Below are positions 1-10,532 of a stretch of DNA of 64,000 nt, in pieces. Position 1 is the stretch's first letter. The number at the start of each line of letters is the position of its first letter. The position numbers and the translations under genes are program-made. The DNA comes from Pseudomonas sp. Irchel 3H7 (GTDB lineage Bacteria > Pseudomonadota > Gammaproteobacteria > Pseudomonadales > Pseudomonadaceae): the NCBI RefSeq assembly GCF_900187605.1, contig NZ_FYEA01000017.1, positions 1 to 64,000 on the forward strand, read 5' to 3'. The notes beneath the pieces are model-generated. The model saw nothing but the letters and a program-made list of their open reading frames with translations, made no database searches and was not told the origin of the DNA.

Positions 1-80
1 CATCCCGAACTCAGCAGTGAAACGATGCATCGCCGATGGTAGTGTGGGGTTTCCCCATGTGAGAGTAGGTCATCGTCAAG
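1..80 (+). rRNA. rrf: 5S ribosomal RNA, 3' part (cut by window edge)
   Basis: The first 80 bases match the 3' two thirds of a pseudomonad 5S rRNA: the conserved stretch with CCGATGGTAGTGTGGGG and then CCCCATGTGAGAGTAGG is present, followed by a strong terminator. The 5' end lies outside the window, so this is the tail of an rrn operon. The exact 3' end is estimated to within a few bases. Confidence 0.95.
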
Positions 81-90
81 ATTAAATTCC

Positions 91-126
91 GAAACCCCAA
101 TTGCGAAAGCAGTTGGGGTTTTGTTT
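91..126 (+). terminator. rrn operon rho-independent terminator
   Basis: A hairpin with arms AACCCCAA(T)TGC and GCAGTTGGGGTT closes on a GAAA loop and runs into a T-rich tract. It lies 11 bases after the 5S rRNA and would end the rrn transcript. Confidence 0.9.
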
Positions 127-303
127 TGCCTGTAGAAAAGTTTTCGCGGGACAACGCTGTCCCAGCCGTCGCAAGAAACGGCCATTGGGGAAATTCCTTC
201 TGAAATGACCGGGCAGTTTTTGGTATGGTGCAGCTCGTTTTTTAACGGACTGATGTCATGCCCACGGATCGGCACTCATTTATGTCAAAGAGTTGCTGTA
301 GAA

Positions 304-2196
304 ATGCCTGAACCCATCCCGATCAAGGACCACGAAAAAGAGACGCGCCTGGTCAACAAACGGCTGATCGCCTGCGCCTTGTTCGTCTTCGCCATCAGTT
401 GCGCCCTTGTCGTGCGCCTGTACATCCTTCAGGTGGTGGAATTCGACTATCACTCGACCATCTCCGAAAACAACCGCGTCCACGTCTTGCCGATCCCGCC
501 GACACGCGGTTTGATCTACGACCGCAATGGCGTGTTGCTCGCCGATAACCGCCCCAGTTTCAACCTGACCATCACCCGCGAACGCGCTAGCGACGTCAAT
601 CAAGAACTGGATGAGGTCATCAATCTCCTGCACCTGCCTGCAGAAGATCGCACAGTCTTCGATAAAGCCATGAAGCAGTCCCGCCACCCGTTTACGCCGG
701 TGACGCTGTTCTATGAGCTGACGGAAGAGCAAATTGCCGTACTAGCCGTCAATGAGTTCCGCCTCCCCGGTCTGGATGTCGAGCCACAGTTCGTCCGCCA
801 TTACCCACTTGGCGCGCACTTTGCCCACTCGATCGGTTACGTCGGCCGGATCAACGAAAAAGAATCCAAGACCCTCGACTCGGTCGAATATCGCGGTACC
901 CAATCCATTGGCAAAACCGGCATTGAGCGTTTCTACGAAGCGCAGTTACACGGCCACGTCGGTTACGAGGAAGTCGAAACCAACGCCCAGGGTCGCGTAC
1001 TCCGCGTGCTCAAACACACCGATCCGGTGCCTGGTCAGAACATCGTCCTGAGCCTCGACATCAAGCTGCAGGAAGCTGCCGAAGCCGCGCTTGGCGATCG
1101 TCGTGGTTCGGTGGTAGCGCTCGATCCGTCGACCGGCGAAGTGTTGGCCATGGTCAGCAATCCCAGCTTCGATCCGAATCTGTTCGTCACCGGTATCAGC
1201 TCCAAGGAATATTCGGCACTGCGAGATTCGATCGACCGGCCTTTGTTCAACCGCGTACTGCGCGGTCTCTATGCACCGGGCTCGACGATCAAGCCAGAGG
1301 TGGCCATCGCCGGTCTAGACGCTGGTGTTGTGACGCCGCAAACCCGCGTCTTCGACCCCGGTTATTACCAGCTCCCGGACTTCGATCACAAGTATCGCAA
1401 CTGGAATCACAGCGGCGACGGTTGGGTAGACATGGACGCGGCAATCATGCGTTCCAATGACACCTATTTCTATGATCTGGCCCACAAGCTCGGTATCGAT
1501 CGACTGCACGATTACATGGCGATGTTCGGCCTCGGCGAGAAAGTCTCGCTGGACATGTTCGAAGAGTCGCCCGGCCTGATGCCATCGCAAGCATGGAAAC
1601 GTGCGACCCGCCGGCAAGCCTGGTTCCCTGGCGAAACGGTCATCCTTGGCATCGGCCAGGGCTACATGCAGGTCACGCCGCTGCAACTGGCTCAAGCCAC
1701 GGCATTGATCGCTAACAAAGGTGTATGGAACCGGCCGCACCTGGCTAAAACCGTCGATGGCGTCGCCCCGGTCGATGAGCATCCGATGCCGAACATCCTG
1801 CTCAAGGATCCGCGAGACTGGGAGCAGGTCAATCACGGCATGCAGATGGTGATGCACGATGCCCGGGGTATCGCGCGTGCGGCCGCCGCCGGTGCGCAAT
1901 ATCGCATCGCCGGCAAGAGTGGTACCGCGCAAGTGGTGGCGATCAAGCAGGGCGAGCGATACAACCGCGAGAAAACCCTGGAACGCCATCGCGACAACGC
2001 CTTGTTCGTTGGCTTCGCCCCGGCGGAGCATCCGAAGATCGCGATTTCGGTGATGATCGAAAACGGCGAGGCCGGTGGTCGTGTCGCAGGCCCTGTGGTG
2101 CGGCAGATCATGGACGCCTGGCTGCTTGATCAGGACGGCCATCTCAAGCCGCAGTACGCCGCGCCGACCAAAGCGCCGGGTGATCCGCACGTTTAA
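304..2196 (+). CDS. mrdA: penicillin-binding protein 2 (peptidoglycan transpeptidase), stand-alone copy
   Basis: This 630-residue class B penicillin-binding protein cross-links peptidoglycan during cell elongation, working with the SEDS protein RodA. One membrane helix lies at residues 20-40. The PBP dimer domain follows, then the transpeptidase domain with the nucleophile motif STIK (Ser327), SND (Ser384) and KSGT (Lys538). The frame is open from an ATG at 205, but the family normally begins MPEPIPIKD, so ATG 304 is chosen. The usual partner rodA is not adjacent; the gene stands alone between the rrn operon and a converging lipoprotein gene. Pseudomonads of this group often carry a second PBP2 in the rodA cluster, so this is probably an extra copy. 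Function is secure; the paralogue assignment is inference. Confidence 0.93.
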   Translation: MPEPIPIKDHEKETRLVNKRLIACALFVFAISCALVVRLYILQVVEFDYHSTISENNRVHVLPIPPTRGLIYDRNGVLLADNRPSFNLTITRERASDVNQELDEVINLLHLPAEDRTVFDKAMKQSRHPFTPVTLFYELTEEQIAVLAVNEFRLPGLDVEPQFVRHYPLGAHFAHSIGYVGRINEKESKTLDSVEYRGTQSIGKTGIERFYEAQLHGHVGYEEVETNAQGRVLRVLKHTDPVPGQNIVLSLDIKLQEAAEAALGDRRGSVVALDPSTGEVLAMVSNPSFDPNLFVTGISSKEYSALRDSIDRPLFNRVLRGLYAPGSTIKPEVAIAGLDAGVVTPQTRVFDPGYYQLPDFDHKYRNWNHSGDGWVDMDAAIMRSNDTYFYDLAHKLGIDRLHDYMAMFGLGEKVSLDMFEESPGLMPSQAWKRATRRQAWFPGETVILGIGQGYMQVTPLQLAQATALIANKGVWNRPHLAKTVDGVAPVDEHPMPNILLKDPRDWEQVNHGMQMVMHDARGIARAAAAGAQYRIAGKSGTAQVVAIKQGERYNREKTLERHRDNALFVGFAPAEHPKIAISVMIENGEAGGRVAGPVVRQIMDAWLLDQDGHLKPQYAAPTKAPGDPHV

Positions 2197-2202
2197 CCTT
2201 CA

Positions 2203-2251
2203 ACAGTTCACAGTACCGGCTCATGCAAGCTGAGCCGGTACTGTGAACTGT
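2203..2251. terminator. bidirectional terminator with a 21-bp perfect stem
   Basis: A perfect 21-bp inverted repeat (2203-2223 and 2231-2251) with a 7-base loop sits between two converging genes. It starts 6 bases after the PBP2 stop codon and ends 11 bases before the stop codon of the lipoprotein gene. It lacks a long T tract, so termination is inferred from position and stem strength. Confidence 0.7.
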
Positions 2252-2261
2252 CCTGCAAAGC

Positions 2262-2933
2262 CTATTTGCAGCGGTAACCCTCGGGCATCGTGACGGTGTA
2301 ATTGCGCTGCAGACGGTCCTCGAAGTTCAGGTTCTGCAAGCCTTGTTCCACTAGAAAGTCTTCAACCTTGGAGGATTGGCAGTCCTCGTTATAGGACGAA
2401 GCGCGGAGCAGGTAGACCGGGCGCTTACTGACTTCATCGCGGGCAGTGGCAACAAAGGTGCTGAGCGTGGTGTAACCGGTGCGCTCCGAGGTCCCTACCG
2501 GTCCATAGGTCGTGTTCGGTTTACTCGTGCAGGTCAGTCGATCGTTTTTTTTCTTGCTGGTCTTGCACACGGTAGAGGTGCTGGTCGGCACTTGCCCATA
2601 GTCGGTGGCGGTATAGCGGTAGGTCACCTGTCGGCTGCCGACATCGAGGCTGACGGTCATTTTTATCGGCGCATGGTTCTTCGGCAGACTGGCGTCGGTA
2701 TAGACCTCCTGGAAACCTCTGTCTTTCAGCGCGTTAACCATGTCGCGAAGATAGTAGCGGGCATTAAGAGCGTTTTCGTCGCTGCCACTCGCAGACGTCA
2801 CCAGCACAATCGCCTTTCGGTCAAAATGATAGTCCGGATCGGGTGTCGCATTTAGCGCTACGCCCATTTGCGTGGCGCAGCCGCTGATCAACGCGGTCAG
2901 TAAAAACAGCGCGCAGAGTAAAAACCGGGTCAT
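2262..2933 (-). CDS. putative lipoprotein of unknown function
   Basis: This 223-residue protein starts with a lipoprotein signal peptide: MTR, a hydrophobic run, then the lipobox LISGC with Cys19 as the expected lipidation site. The mature part is polar and probably periplasmic or attached to the outer membrane. It resembles the loosely defined DUF4136-type lipoproteins in size and in its beta-rich pattern, but I cannot confirm the family. It converges with the PBP2 gene across a strong hairpin and has no operon partner. No function is proposed. Confidence 0.75.
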   Translation of the reverse strand: MTRFLLCALFLLTALISGCATQMGVALNATPDPDYHFDRKAIVLVTSASGSDENALNARYYLRDMVNALKDRGFQEVYTDASLPKNHAPIKMTVSLDVGSRQVTYRYTATDYGQVPTSTSTVCKTSKKKNDRLTCTSKPNTTYGPVGTSERTGYTTLSTFVATARDEVSKRPVYLLRASSYNEDCQSSKVEDFLVEQGLQNLNFEDRLQRNYTVTMPEGYRCK

Positions 2934-2998
2934 GACAAAGCCGCCTTATAAACTAAGGATTGAATAAGAGTTAAACGGTGTGGACTGGCGACAATTAA

Positions 2999-3016
2999 CT
3001 TGCGCGCCTGCGCAAG
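2999..3016 (-). terminator. possible weak terminator after the XRE/DUF2975 pair
   Basis: A GC-rich hairpin, CTTGCGC-GCCT-GCGCAAG, begins 3 bases beyond the stop codon of the XRE regulator. On the reverse strand it is followed by an AT-rich stretch but no clean T tract, so the assignment is tentative. Confidence 0.4.
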
Positions 3017-3018
3017 GC

Positions 3019-3225
3019 TCAGTCTTTCTGGTATTCCAGCAAATCGCCTGGCTGGCAATCGAGTGCTGCGCAGAGCTTGTCCAGGGTGGCCATCTTCACG
3101 CCCTTGACCTTGCCATTCTTCAGTAATGACAGATTGGCCTCGGTGATGCCCAGCAGGCTGGCCAACTCTTTCGAGCGAATTTTTTGCGTGGCCATGACAA
3201 CGTCAAGGCGGACGATAATGGTCAT
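3019..3225 (-). CDS. small XRE-family DNA-binding regulator (YozG type)
   Basis: At 68 residues this is little more than a helix-turn-helix domain. The recognition region reads LASLLGITEANLSLLKNGKV and the protein ends in the CQPGDLLEY signature typical of YozG-like Cro/CI proteins. The start beginning MTIIVRLDV fits the family, whose members open with a short beta strand before the helices; no clear ribosome-binding site is visible. It follows the DUF2975 membrane protein gene by 9 bases and is surely cotranscribed with it. In known pairs of this kind the small protein is thought to regulate its own operon; targets here are unknown. Confidence 0.88.
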   Translation of the reverse strand: MTIIVRLDVVMATQKIRSKELASLLGITEANLSLLKNGKVKGVKMATLDKLCAALDCQPGDLLEYQKD

Positions 3226-3234
3226 TGTATTGTT

Positions 3235-3840
3235 CTATATGTATTGGCTTTGCTCATCGCTGAGTACTTTTGCATCGCGCATGATAATTGAAAACAAACA
3301 GAGCAATACGCCTTTGACAATCTCGTAGGCAGAAGTGGAAGACAGGCCGATCGAGAACTGAAAAATGCGATCTCCAGGCGGCAGATCAATCGACAGTGTC
3401 AAGCCTTGCAAGGTCTCTACCAGCGGGTAGGCGGCCGGAGAAATGATGCACAGAATCCCCACTCGCCACAGCAGCTTGATGTTGCGCTCGGTCCAGGTTT
3501 CGCCGCGGGATAAGCGCAGGAAAAACAACCCTGTCAGCCAGAGTACGTAGGTCGAAAGCAGAACGGGCAGGAAATCCAGAACGACGAGCAGCGCAGTGAC
3601 CAGTGGCGAGAGCCATGTGTCAGGGGCAAGCAGCGCACCTTCGACAAACGGATCAAGCAATTGCGGCGAGTTTTCGGCGAAGGCGTAGAGCAGAGCCGCG
3701 AGCATTTCATCCGTTTTGAAGAACCAGATCGAAGCGTTGCCACCAACCTCGGTCACCCCCAAAACCCAGACAAGAATCGCTGCCAGTAGTCCGACCCAAT
3801 GCATGCGTTGCAGTGCCAATCCGTTGTTACGAGTACTCAT
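3235..3840 (-). CDS. DUF2975 family membrane protein
   Basis: This 201-residue inner membrane protein has four likely helices and fits DUF2975, a family commonly found directly upstream of a YozG-like regulator, as it is here. The frame is open to 3861, but the ATG at 3840 has a good AAGGA site 7 bases ahead and gives an N terminus MSTRNNG before the first helix, so it is preferred. The molecular role is unknown. The pairing suggests that the membrane protein and the regulator form a small signalling unit; that is inference from context. Confidence 0.82.
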   Translation of the reverse strand: MSTRNNGLALQRMHWVGLLAAILVWVLGVTEVGGNASIWFFKTDEMLAALLYAFAENSPQLLDPFVEGALLAPDTWLSPLVTALLVVLDFLPVLLSTYVLWLTGLFFLRLSRGETWTERNIKLLWRVGILCIISPAAYPLVETLQGLTLSIDLPPGDRIFQFSIGLSSTSAYEIVKGVLLCLFSIIMRDAKVLSDEQSQYI

Positions 3841-4409
3841 GAAAAATCCTTGCGGTGTCATTGGGAATGACTAATTCTCGATGTTAAATTATCGAATCGC
3901 AATAATAAATTGTTCCTATTTTGTGAAGATCGCTCTTGGTGTCGAGGTGCCGGGGCTACAGCAGCATCTTCAGTGCATTCGCTTTGGGGGATTTCAATGT
4001 CGATAGGCTGTCGAATTCGAAGCAAGTCGAGAGCAGAGGAGGGGCGCGATCCACTCGGTGAGCGCTGGTATCGATGACGGGGCAGGGATTGATTAGAGCG
4101 GGGACACACGCCACAGGCATGCTTCAGTCGCCCGCTCGTATAGGGCTTACTTGATTTCGGTAATGAAGTTTTCCCGCGAGCGGCGAACCTTTTTCAAGTT
4201 GACCGACCAGTCCCCCTCAGTTGCTTGAGGAAAGTTTGCGCAGTGGTGCACCTGTCGTGTGCGCGAGTGTGCACAGGGCCGAGTCGTAACGGCCTGAGCA
4301 GAACATGATCACGCGCAACGCATTGCACGGGCGTTAACCCACATTTGAAATGCATTCCGATGTGGGATAGAGCCTGCTCGCGAAAGATCCCTCAACACCG
4401 CCGCAAAAA
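3841..4409. other. long intergenic region without a supported gene
   Basis: About 570 bases separate the DUF2975 gene from the LprI-like gene. The first 70 bases are AT-rich and probably hold the reverse-strand promoter of the DUF2975/XRE pair, with a GATAAT-like -10. The rest shows no convincing reading frame or RNA. Near the right end is a single degenerate REP half-site (see 4361-4386). It may be decayed sequence. Confidence 0.6.
4361..4386. repeat. degenerate single REP half-site
   Basis: TGTGGGATAGAGCCTGCTCG and the next bases resemble one arm of the GTGGGAGCGAGCCTGCTCGCGA palindrome found complete elsewhere in the window (12047-12140), with one clear mismatch and no partner arm. It looks like a relic. 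Confidence 0.65.
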
Positions 4410-4814
4410 TCAGGCCCCCGGCACCGGGCAGCTCATGTCACCTTCTTCACACTTCAAATACTGTTTCAGCGCCTCAACCCGCACCTTGGTCACGCTCGTC
4501 AGGCAGTTGCTGTAGATCAACGGATAAACGCTCCCGCCAGTAACTCCGGACGATGAAAACTTGCACTCTGCATCGCGAAACCCGATCCACGCCCGTTGTG
4601 CACTGACCAACAGCTTCTTGCCATCCGGGTTGTCCTTCAAACGCCCGGTGATTTGCTGATACACCGCGTTCAACGCCTTGTCCGCCGCTTTGAATTCCTC
4701 CCCGGCGCATTGATTCATCGTCGCCTGATCGCTGGCATTCGCGCAGTCGACGGCGGCTTGGGCGAGGGGAGTCAACAGAAAGGGTGTCAGGGCCAGAAGC
4801 AGGCGTGGGGACAT
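4410..4814 (-). CDS. LprI-like (DUF1311) secreted protein
   Basis: This 134-residue protein has a signal peptide (MSPRLLLALTPFLLTPLAQA) followed by a DUF1311/LprI-type domain. The domain is recognised by VDCANASDQATMNQCAGEEF near its start and by paired cysteines. LprI of Mycobacterium inhibits lysozyme; most bacterial DUF1311 members are uncharacterised periplasmic proteins. Six cysteines in the mature part suggest disulfide bonding. A TTG two codons upstream would also be in frame; ATG 4814 is preferred, with GCGAGA upstream as a weak ribosome-binding site. It stands alone. Family is fairly sure, function is not. Confidence 0.85.
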   Translation of the reverse strand: MSPRLLLALTPFLLTPLAQAAVDCANASDQATMNQCAGEEFKAADKALNAVYQQITGRLKDNPDGKKLLVSAQRAWIGFRDAECKFSSSGVTGGSVYPLIYSNCLTSVTKVRVEALKQYLKCEEGDMSCPVPGA

Positions 4815-4871
4815 GGTCAAATCTCGCTGTATCGAAGGTAAGTGCCGAGCAGTGTAGCGGCTGTGTCGCGT

Positions 4872-5792
4872 CTATTCTTGCGGGCGCATTCGGGAAGCCG
4901 CGAGCAAACGGTCGGCGGTCGCCGCAATCTCTTCACCGTCGTGCAGCTTTTCCAGCCAGTGTTCAGGAATCCCCCGCACGCCGTAATAGGCGCCGGCCAA
5001 CTGACCGGTAATCGCGGCGGTGGTGTCGGCGTCATCGCCCAGGTTGGCGGCTTGCAAAATGGCGGCTTCGAAGCTGTTCGTGTGATGAAAGCACCACAAC
5101 GCCGCTTCCAGCGACTGTACGCTGTAGCCGCTGCCCTTGATGTCCGTCTCGGACAGGCTGAGATAATCGCCACGCGCGATGGAAGCGACCTTGGGCTGCG
5201 AGAAACTGGCGAGTGGCAGTTGACGCCGTTCTGCTTTGCTCGCGCCTTCAAGCGCACTGGCGATCACCGCGGCCAACAATTGGCAGCATTCGATGGCTTC
5301 AGGTGCTGCGTGGGTGGTTCGCGAGCTGTCGGCGGCAAAGCTCTGGATTTGCCGGGCGTCGGGAAAGTAGAACAGCACCACCGGTACCAGGCGCATCAGC
5401 GAACCGTTGCCGGCGCTGTACGGGTCGGGCGAACCGGCGAAGGGATCAGCGGTTTGTTGATATTGCGCCAGCGCCTGACTGACGGTCATGCCGATATCGA
5501 AACACTCACCGGTCGAACTCAGATAACCCCATTGCCACCAGTTGAGGTAGCGGCCCATTTGATCAGCAGCATTGAAACCATTTTTGTTCAACAGGCTTTC
5601 CGCCAGACACAGCGCCATCGAGGTGTCATCGGTCCATTGCCCGGGCTTGAGGTGGAATGGGCCACCACCGATCATATCGGTCAACGGTTGGAATGATCCC
5701 CGTGGTTTGAACTCAACCGTAGTACCGACAGCGTCGCCGCACGCAAGACCGAGCAGAGCACCGCGGTAACGTTCAGCGAGGGATGGCGGCAT
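4872..5792 (-). CDS. ADP-ribosylglycohydrolase family protein (DraG-like)
   Basis: This 306-residue enzyme belongs to the family that removes ADP-ribose from proteins or small molecules, using two metal ions. The metal-binding motifs are present: GLACGDAVG near the start, TDDTSMAL around residue 60, GNGSLMRL in the middle and GDDADTTAA near the C terminus. ATG 5792 has an AAGGA site 7 bases upstream and starts just ahead of the domain (MPPSLAERYRGALLGLACGD). The frame stays open for 52 more codons to an ATG at 5948 that lacks a good ribosome-binding site. The natural substrate is unknown; no ADP-ribosyltransferase is nearby. It is divergent from the SRPBCC gene. Confidence 0.92.
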   Translation of the reverse strand: MPPSLAERYRGALLGLACGDAVGTTVEFKPRGSFQPLTDMIGGGPFHLKPGQWTDDTSMALCLAESLLNKNGFNAADQMGRYLNWWQWGYLSSTGECFDIGMTVSQALAQYQQTADPFAGSPDPYSAGNGSLMRLVPVVLFYFPDARQIQSFAADSSRTTHAAPEAIECCQLLAAVIASALEGASKAERRQLPLASFSQPKVASIARGDYLSLSETDIKGSGYSVQSLEAALWCFHHTNSFEAAILQAANLGDDADTTAAITGQLAGAYYGVRGIPEHWLEKLHDGEEIAATADRLLAASRMRPQE

Positions 5793-5988
5793 GATTCGTC
5801 CTTGTAGATTCAAATTCGCTGGAAAAGGTAACAGTTTCGTTGGGCGCAGGGTGTCTGGAACCATCACGGCACCGGTAAAAAAGTGCAGCTTGATGTGTCC
5901 TTGCTGGTGAACGACTGCACCGCCCTGATACAACTTCACATTGGACATGTGGTCATACAGGCCTAGTGTTCAGAACAGGAGGTGACGT

Positions 5989-6477
5989 ATGAAACCAGTA
6001 CCCAATAGTTTCGAACGCAAAATCACGCTCAAGGCGCCGCGTTCGCATGTCTGGCGTGCATTGGTCGATGCCGAAGCGTTTGGCCAGTGGTTTGGGGTGG
6101 CGCTTGAGGGCAGACGGTTTATTGCCGGTGAATGGACGCAAGGGCAGGTCACGTATCCAGGTTATGAACATGTGTTGTGGAATGTGCTGATCGAGCGGGT
6201 CGAGCCGCAGCAGTTGTTTTCGTTTCGCTGGCATCCGTATGCAGTCAATCCGAAGATCGACTATTCCCAGGAGCCGACCACGCTGGTCAGGTTCGAGCTG
6301 GCAGACTTCGAGGGCGGAACGCTGCTGAAGGTCTCTGAATCGGGCTTCGCGCACATTCCCGACATTCGCCAGAAAGAGGCGTATTACATGGATAGCCGTG
6401 GCTGGGAAGAACAGTTGAGCCGACTCGAACAGTTTCTTGTCGAGAGCGCCAAGGCCCGCGAGCGTGACGGTGGCTGA
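5989..6477 (+). CDS. SRPBCC (AHSA1-like) domain protein
   Basis: This 162-residue protein is a single START-like beta-grip domain of the activator of Hsp90 ATPase (AHSA1) type. It opens with FERKITLKAPRSHVWRALVD, continues with AFGQWFGV, and ends in a long helix (RGWEEQLSRLEQFL). These domains bind hydrophobic ligands in a deep pocket; the ligand here is unknown. The start is secure because AGGAGGTGACGT, a near-perfect ribosome-binding site, precedes ATG 5989. Its last 14 bases overlap the start of the next gene, a phosphotransferase, so the two are translated as a pair. Regulation is not visible in the sequence. Confidence 0.88.
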   Translation: MKPVPNSFERKITLKAPRSHVWRALVDAEAFGQWFGVALEGRRFIAGEWTQGQVTYPGYEHVLWNVLIERVEPQQLFSFRWHPYAVNPKIDYSQEPTTLVRFELADFEGGTLLKVSESGFAHIPDIRQKEAYYMDSRGWEEQLSRLEQFLVESAKARERDGG

Positions 6478-7279
6478 TATTTTCGAACCTTGGCTCGAGC
6501 GCTGGGCACTGGTGCCGGACGGTGCGCCGATCATCACATCCGGCAGCCGTTTGTTGCCGGTACGCCTGAACGACACGCCGGCGATGCTCAAGATTGCGCT
6601 GGATGTCGACGAGAAGTACGGCAATCGGTTGATGACCTGGTGGGGCGGTGATGGTGCTGCGCAAGTGTTGGCGCATCACGAAGATGGCTTGCTGATGGAG
6701 CGCGCCATGGGCAGCCGCTCGCTGATGCACATGGCGATGAACGGCGAAGACGCCGAGGCGAGCCGGATTCTGTGTTCGGCGCTGGCGCGATTGCATGCAC
6801 CGCGCGAAACGCCGCCTCCGCCGTTAGTGGAGTTGCGGCCATGGTTTGCTTCGCTGCGCGTTGCTGCTGACCAACATGACGGTCTCTACAGCCTGAGCCT
6901 GCAAACCGCCGAAACCCTGCTCGCCGATCCACAGGATGTGGTGGTGCTGCACGGCGATATGCACCACGACAATGTGCTGGATTTCCAATCGCGTGGCTGG
7001 CTGGCCATCGATCCGAAACGGGTCAGGGGCGAGCGCGGTTTTGATTACGCCAACCTCATTTGCAACCCGGACTTGCCGACAGCCACCGATCCCCAGCGCT
7101 TTCGCCCGCAGTTGGATGTGATTGTCGAGGCTGCCGGGCTTGATCGACGCAGGCTGCTGCAATGGGTGCTGGCGTTCGCCGGTTTGTCCGCAGCCTGGTT
7201 TTTGGAGGATGACGCGCTGGAACAGGCCTCGGGGCAGCTGAAAGTCGCGCAGATCGCGGCTTCCATGCTTGATGCCTGA
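6464..7279 (+). CDS. aminoglycoside 6-phosphotransferase-like kinase
   Basis: This 271-residue protein belongs to the APH(6)/streptomycin 6-kinase-like branch of the protein-kinase-like fold. The catalytic loop LHGDMHHDNVLDF carries the expected HGD-x3-DN pattern, and AIDPKRVRGERGFDYANL is the metal-binding DPK segment typical of this branch. An upstream TTG at 6437 is in frame, but GTG 6464 or GTG 6470 (start MTVADIF or MADIF) fits the family. Either start overlaps the SRPBCC gene, so translation is probably coupled. Chromosomal members often phosphorylate unknown cell metabolites rather than drugs, so resistance should not be assumed. Confidence 0.85.
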   Translation: MTVADIFEPWLERWALVPDGAPIITSGSRLLPVRLNDTPAMLKIALDVDEKYGNRLMTWWGGDGAAQVLAHHEDGLLMERAMGSRSLMHMAMNGEDAEASRILCSALARLHAPRETPPPPLVELRPWFASLRVAADQHDGLYSLSLQTAETLLADPQDVVVLHGDMHHDNVLDFQSRGWLAIDPKRVRGERGFDYANLICNPDLPTATDPQRFRPQLDVIVEAAGLDRRRLLQWVLAFAGLSAAWFLEDDALEQASGQLKVAQIAASMLDA

Positions 7280-7319
7280 CACGGCTAGGGGTTTTCGGAA
7301 GGGTTGCTATGGCGAATGT

Positions 7320-7325
7320 CTTACA
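7320..7325 (+). promoter_or_regulatory. possible GacA-box half-site upstream of the RsmX-type RNA
   Basis: CTTACA is the right half of the TGTAAG-N6-CTTACA element that GacA needs to activate rsm small RNA genes. It lies about 60 bases before the estimated RNA start, the usual distance. The left half (TATGGC at 7308-7313) is poorly conserved, so this is a partial match only. Confidence 0.45.
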
Positions 7326-7379
7326 CGCACTGGTAGCTTTTACGACTATTGCCGATTGGATCCAGTGGGTAATCTACAC

Positions 7380-7499
7380 ACATCAACTGAGACACAGGGA
7401 GTGTTTCAGGATCACGGATGATCGACCATTTGCAAGGATCGCTGCCGACAGGGAGTCGATAATGGTCTTGGGAAAAACCCGCTTCGGCGGGTTTTTTTT
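7380..7499 (+). ncRNA. rsmX: RsmX-type regulatory small RNA (binds RsmA/RsmE)
   Basis: No protein gene fits this stretch, but it has all the marks of an Rsm RNA. Six GGA motifs occur in about 75 bases, at 7398, 7409, 7416, 7436, 7452 and 7471. Three lie in hairpin loops: CAC-AGGGA-GTG, GATCA-CGGA-TGATC and GAC-AGGGA-GTC. A strong terminator with a TTCG loop follows. A length near 119 bases equals that known for RsmX of P. fluorescens. Such RNAs sequester the translational repressors RsmA/RsmE and are switched on by GacS/GacA. A plausible -10 (TAATCT, 7370-7375) and a GacA half-site lie upstream. The 5' end is estimated. The RNA class is confident; the choice of RsmX over RsmY or RsmZ rests on length and hairpin pattern. 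Confidence 0.85.
7475..7499 (+). terminator. terminator of the RsmX-type RNA
   Basis: AAACCCGC-TTCG-GCGGGTTT followed by a run of T residues is a textbook rho-independent terminator with a stable tetraloop. It marks the 3' end of the small RNA. Confidence 0.92.
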
Positions 7500-7568
7500 C
7501 GTCCACAGAAAAGTGCATTGCTCTAACAGAAACACCGCCGAATGGCGGTGTTTCTGCATCCGCAGATC

Positions 7569-10310
<2,742 letters not shown>

Positions 10311-10532
10311 TACAATCACTCCTTTGAATCCGCACGGCTACGGATTGAGGGGACGGGCAGAGCTATCAACGTAGCCCTGTTTTCATTAGCTGGCTAATAA
10401 CTGGACTCTATGGGCAAGTCCAAGGTTCCGACATCGGCTATCATGCGCCGGTTTTCGTGACAGGCTTTGCTGCAACGCAAGGTCTGGACATCGCGCAGTG
10501 GCCGAATGATCGCCCTCTGCCCAGGAGTAAGA

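Noticed and set aside
3858..4109. 83-codon reverse frame upstream of the DUF2975 gene
   Set aside because: Arg/Ser/Pro-rich random composition and no ribosome-binding site.
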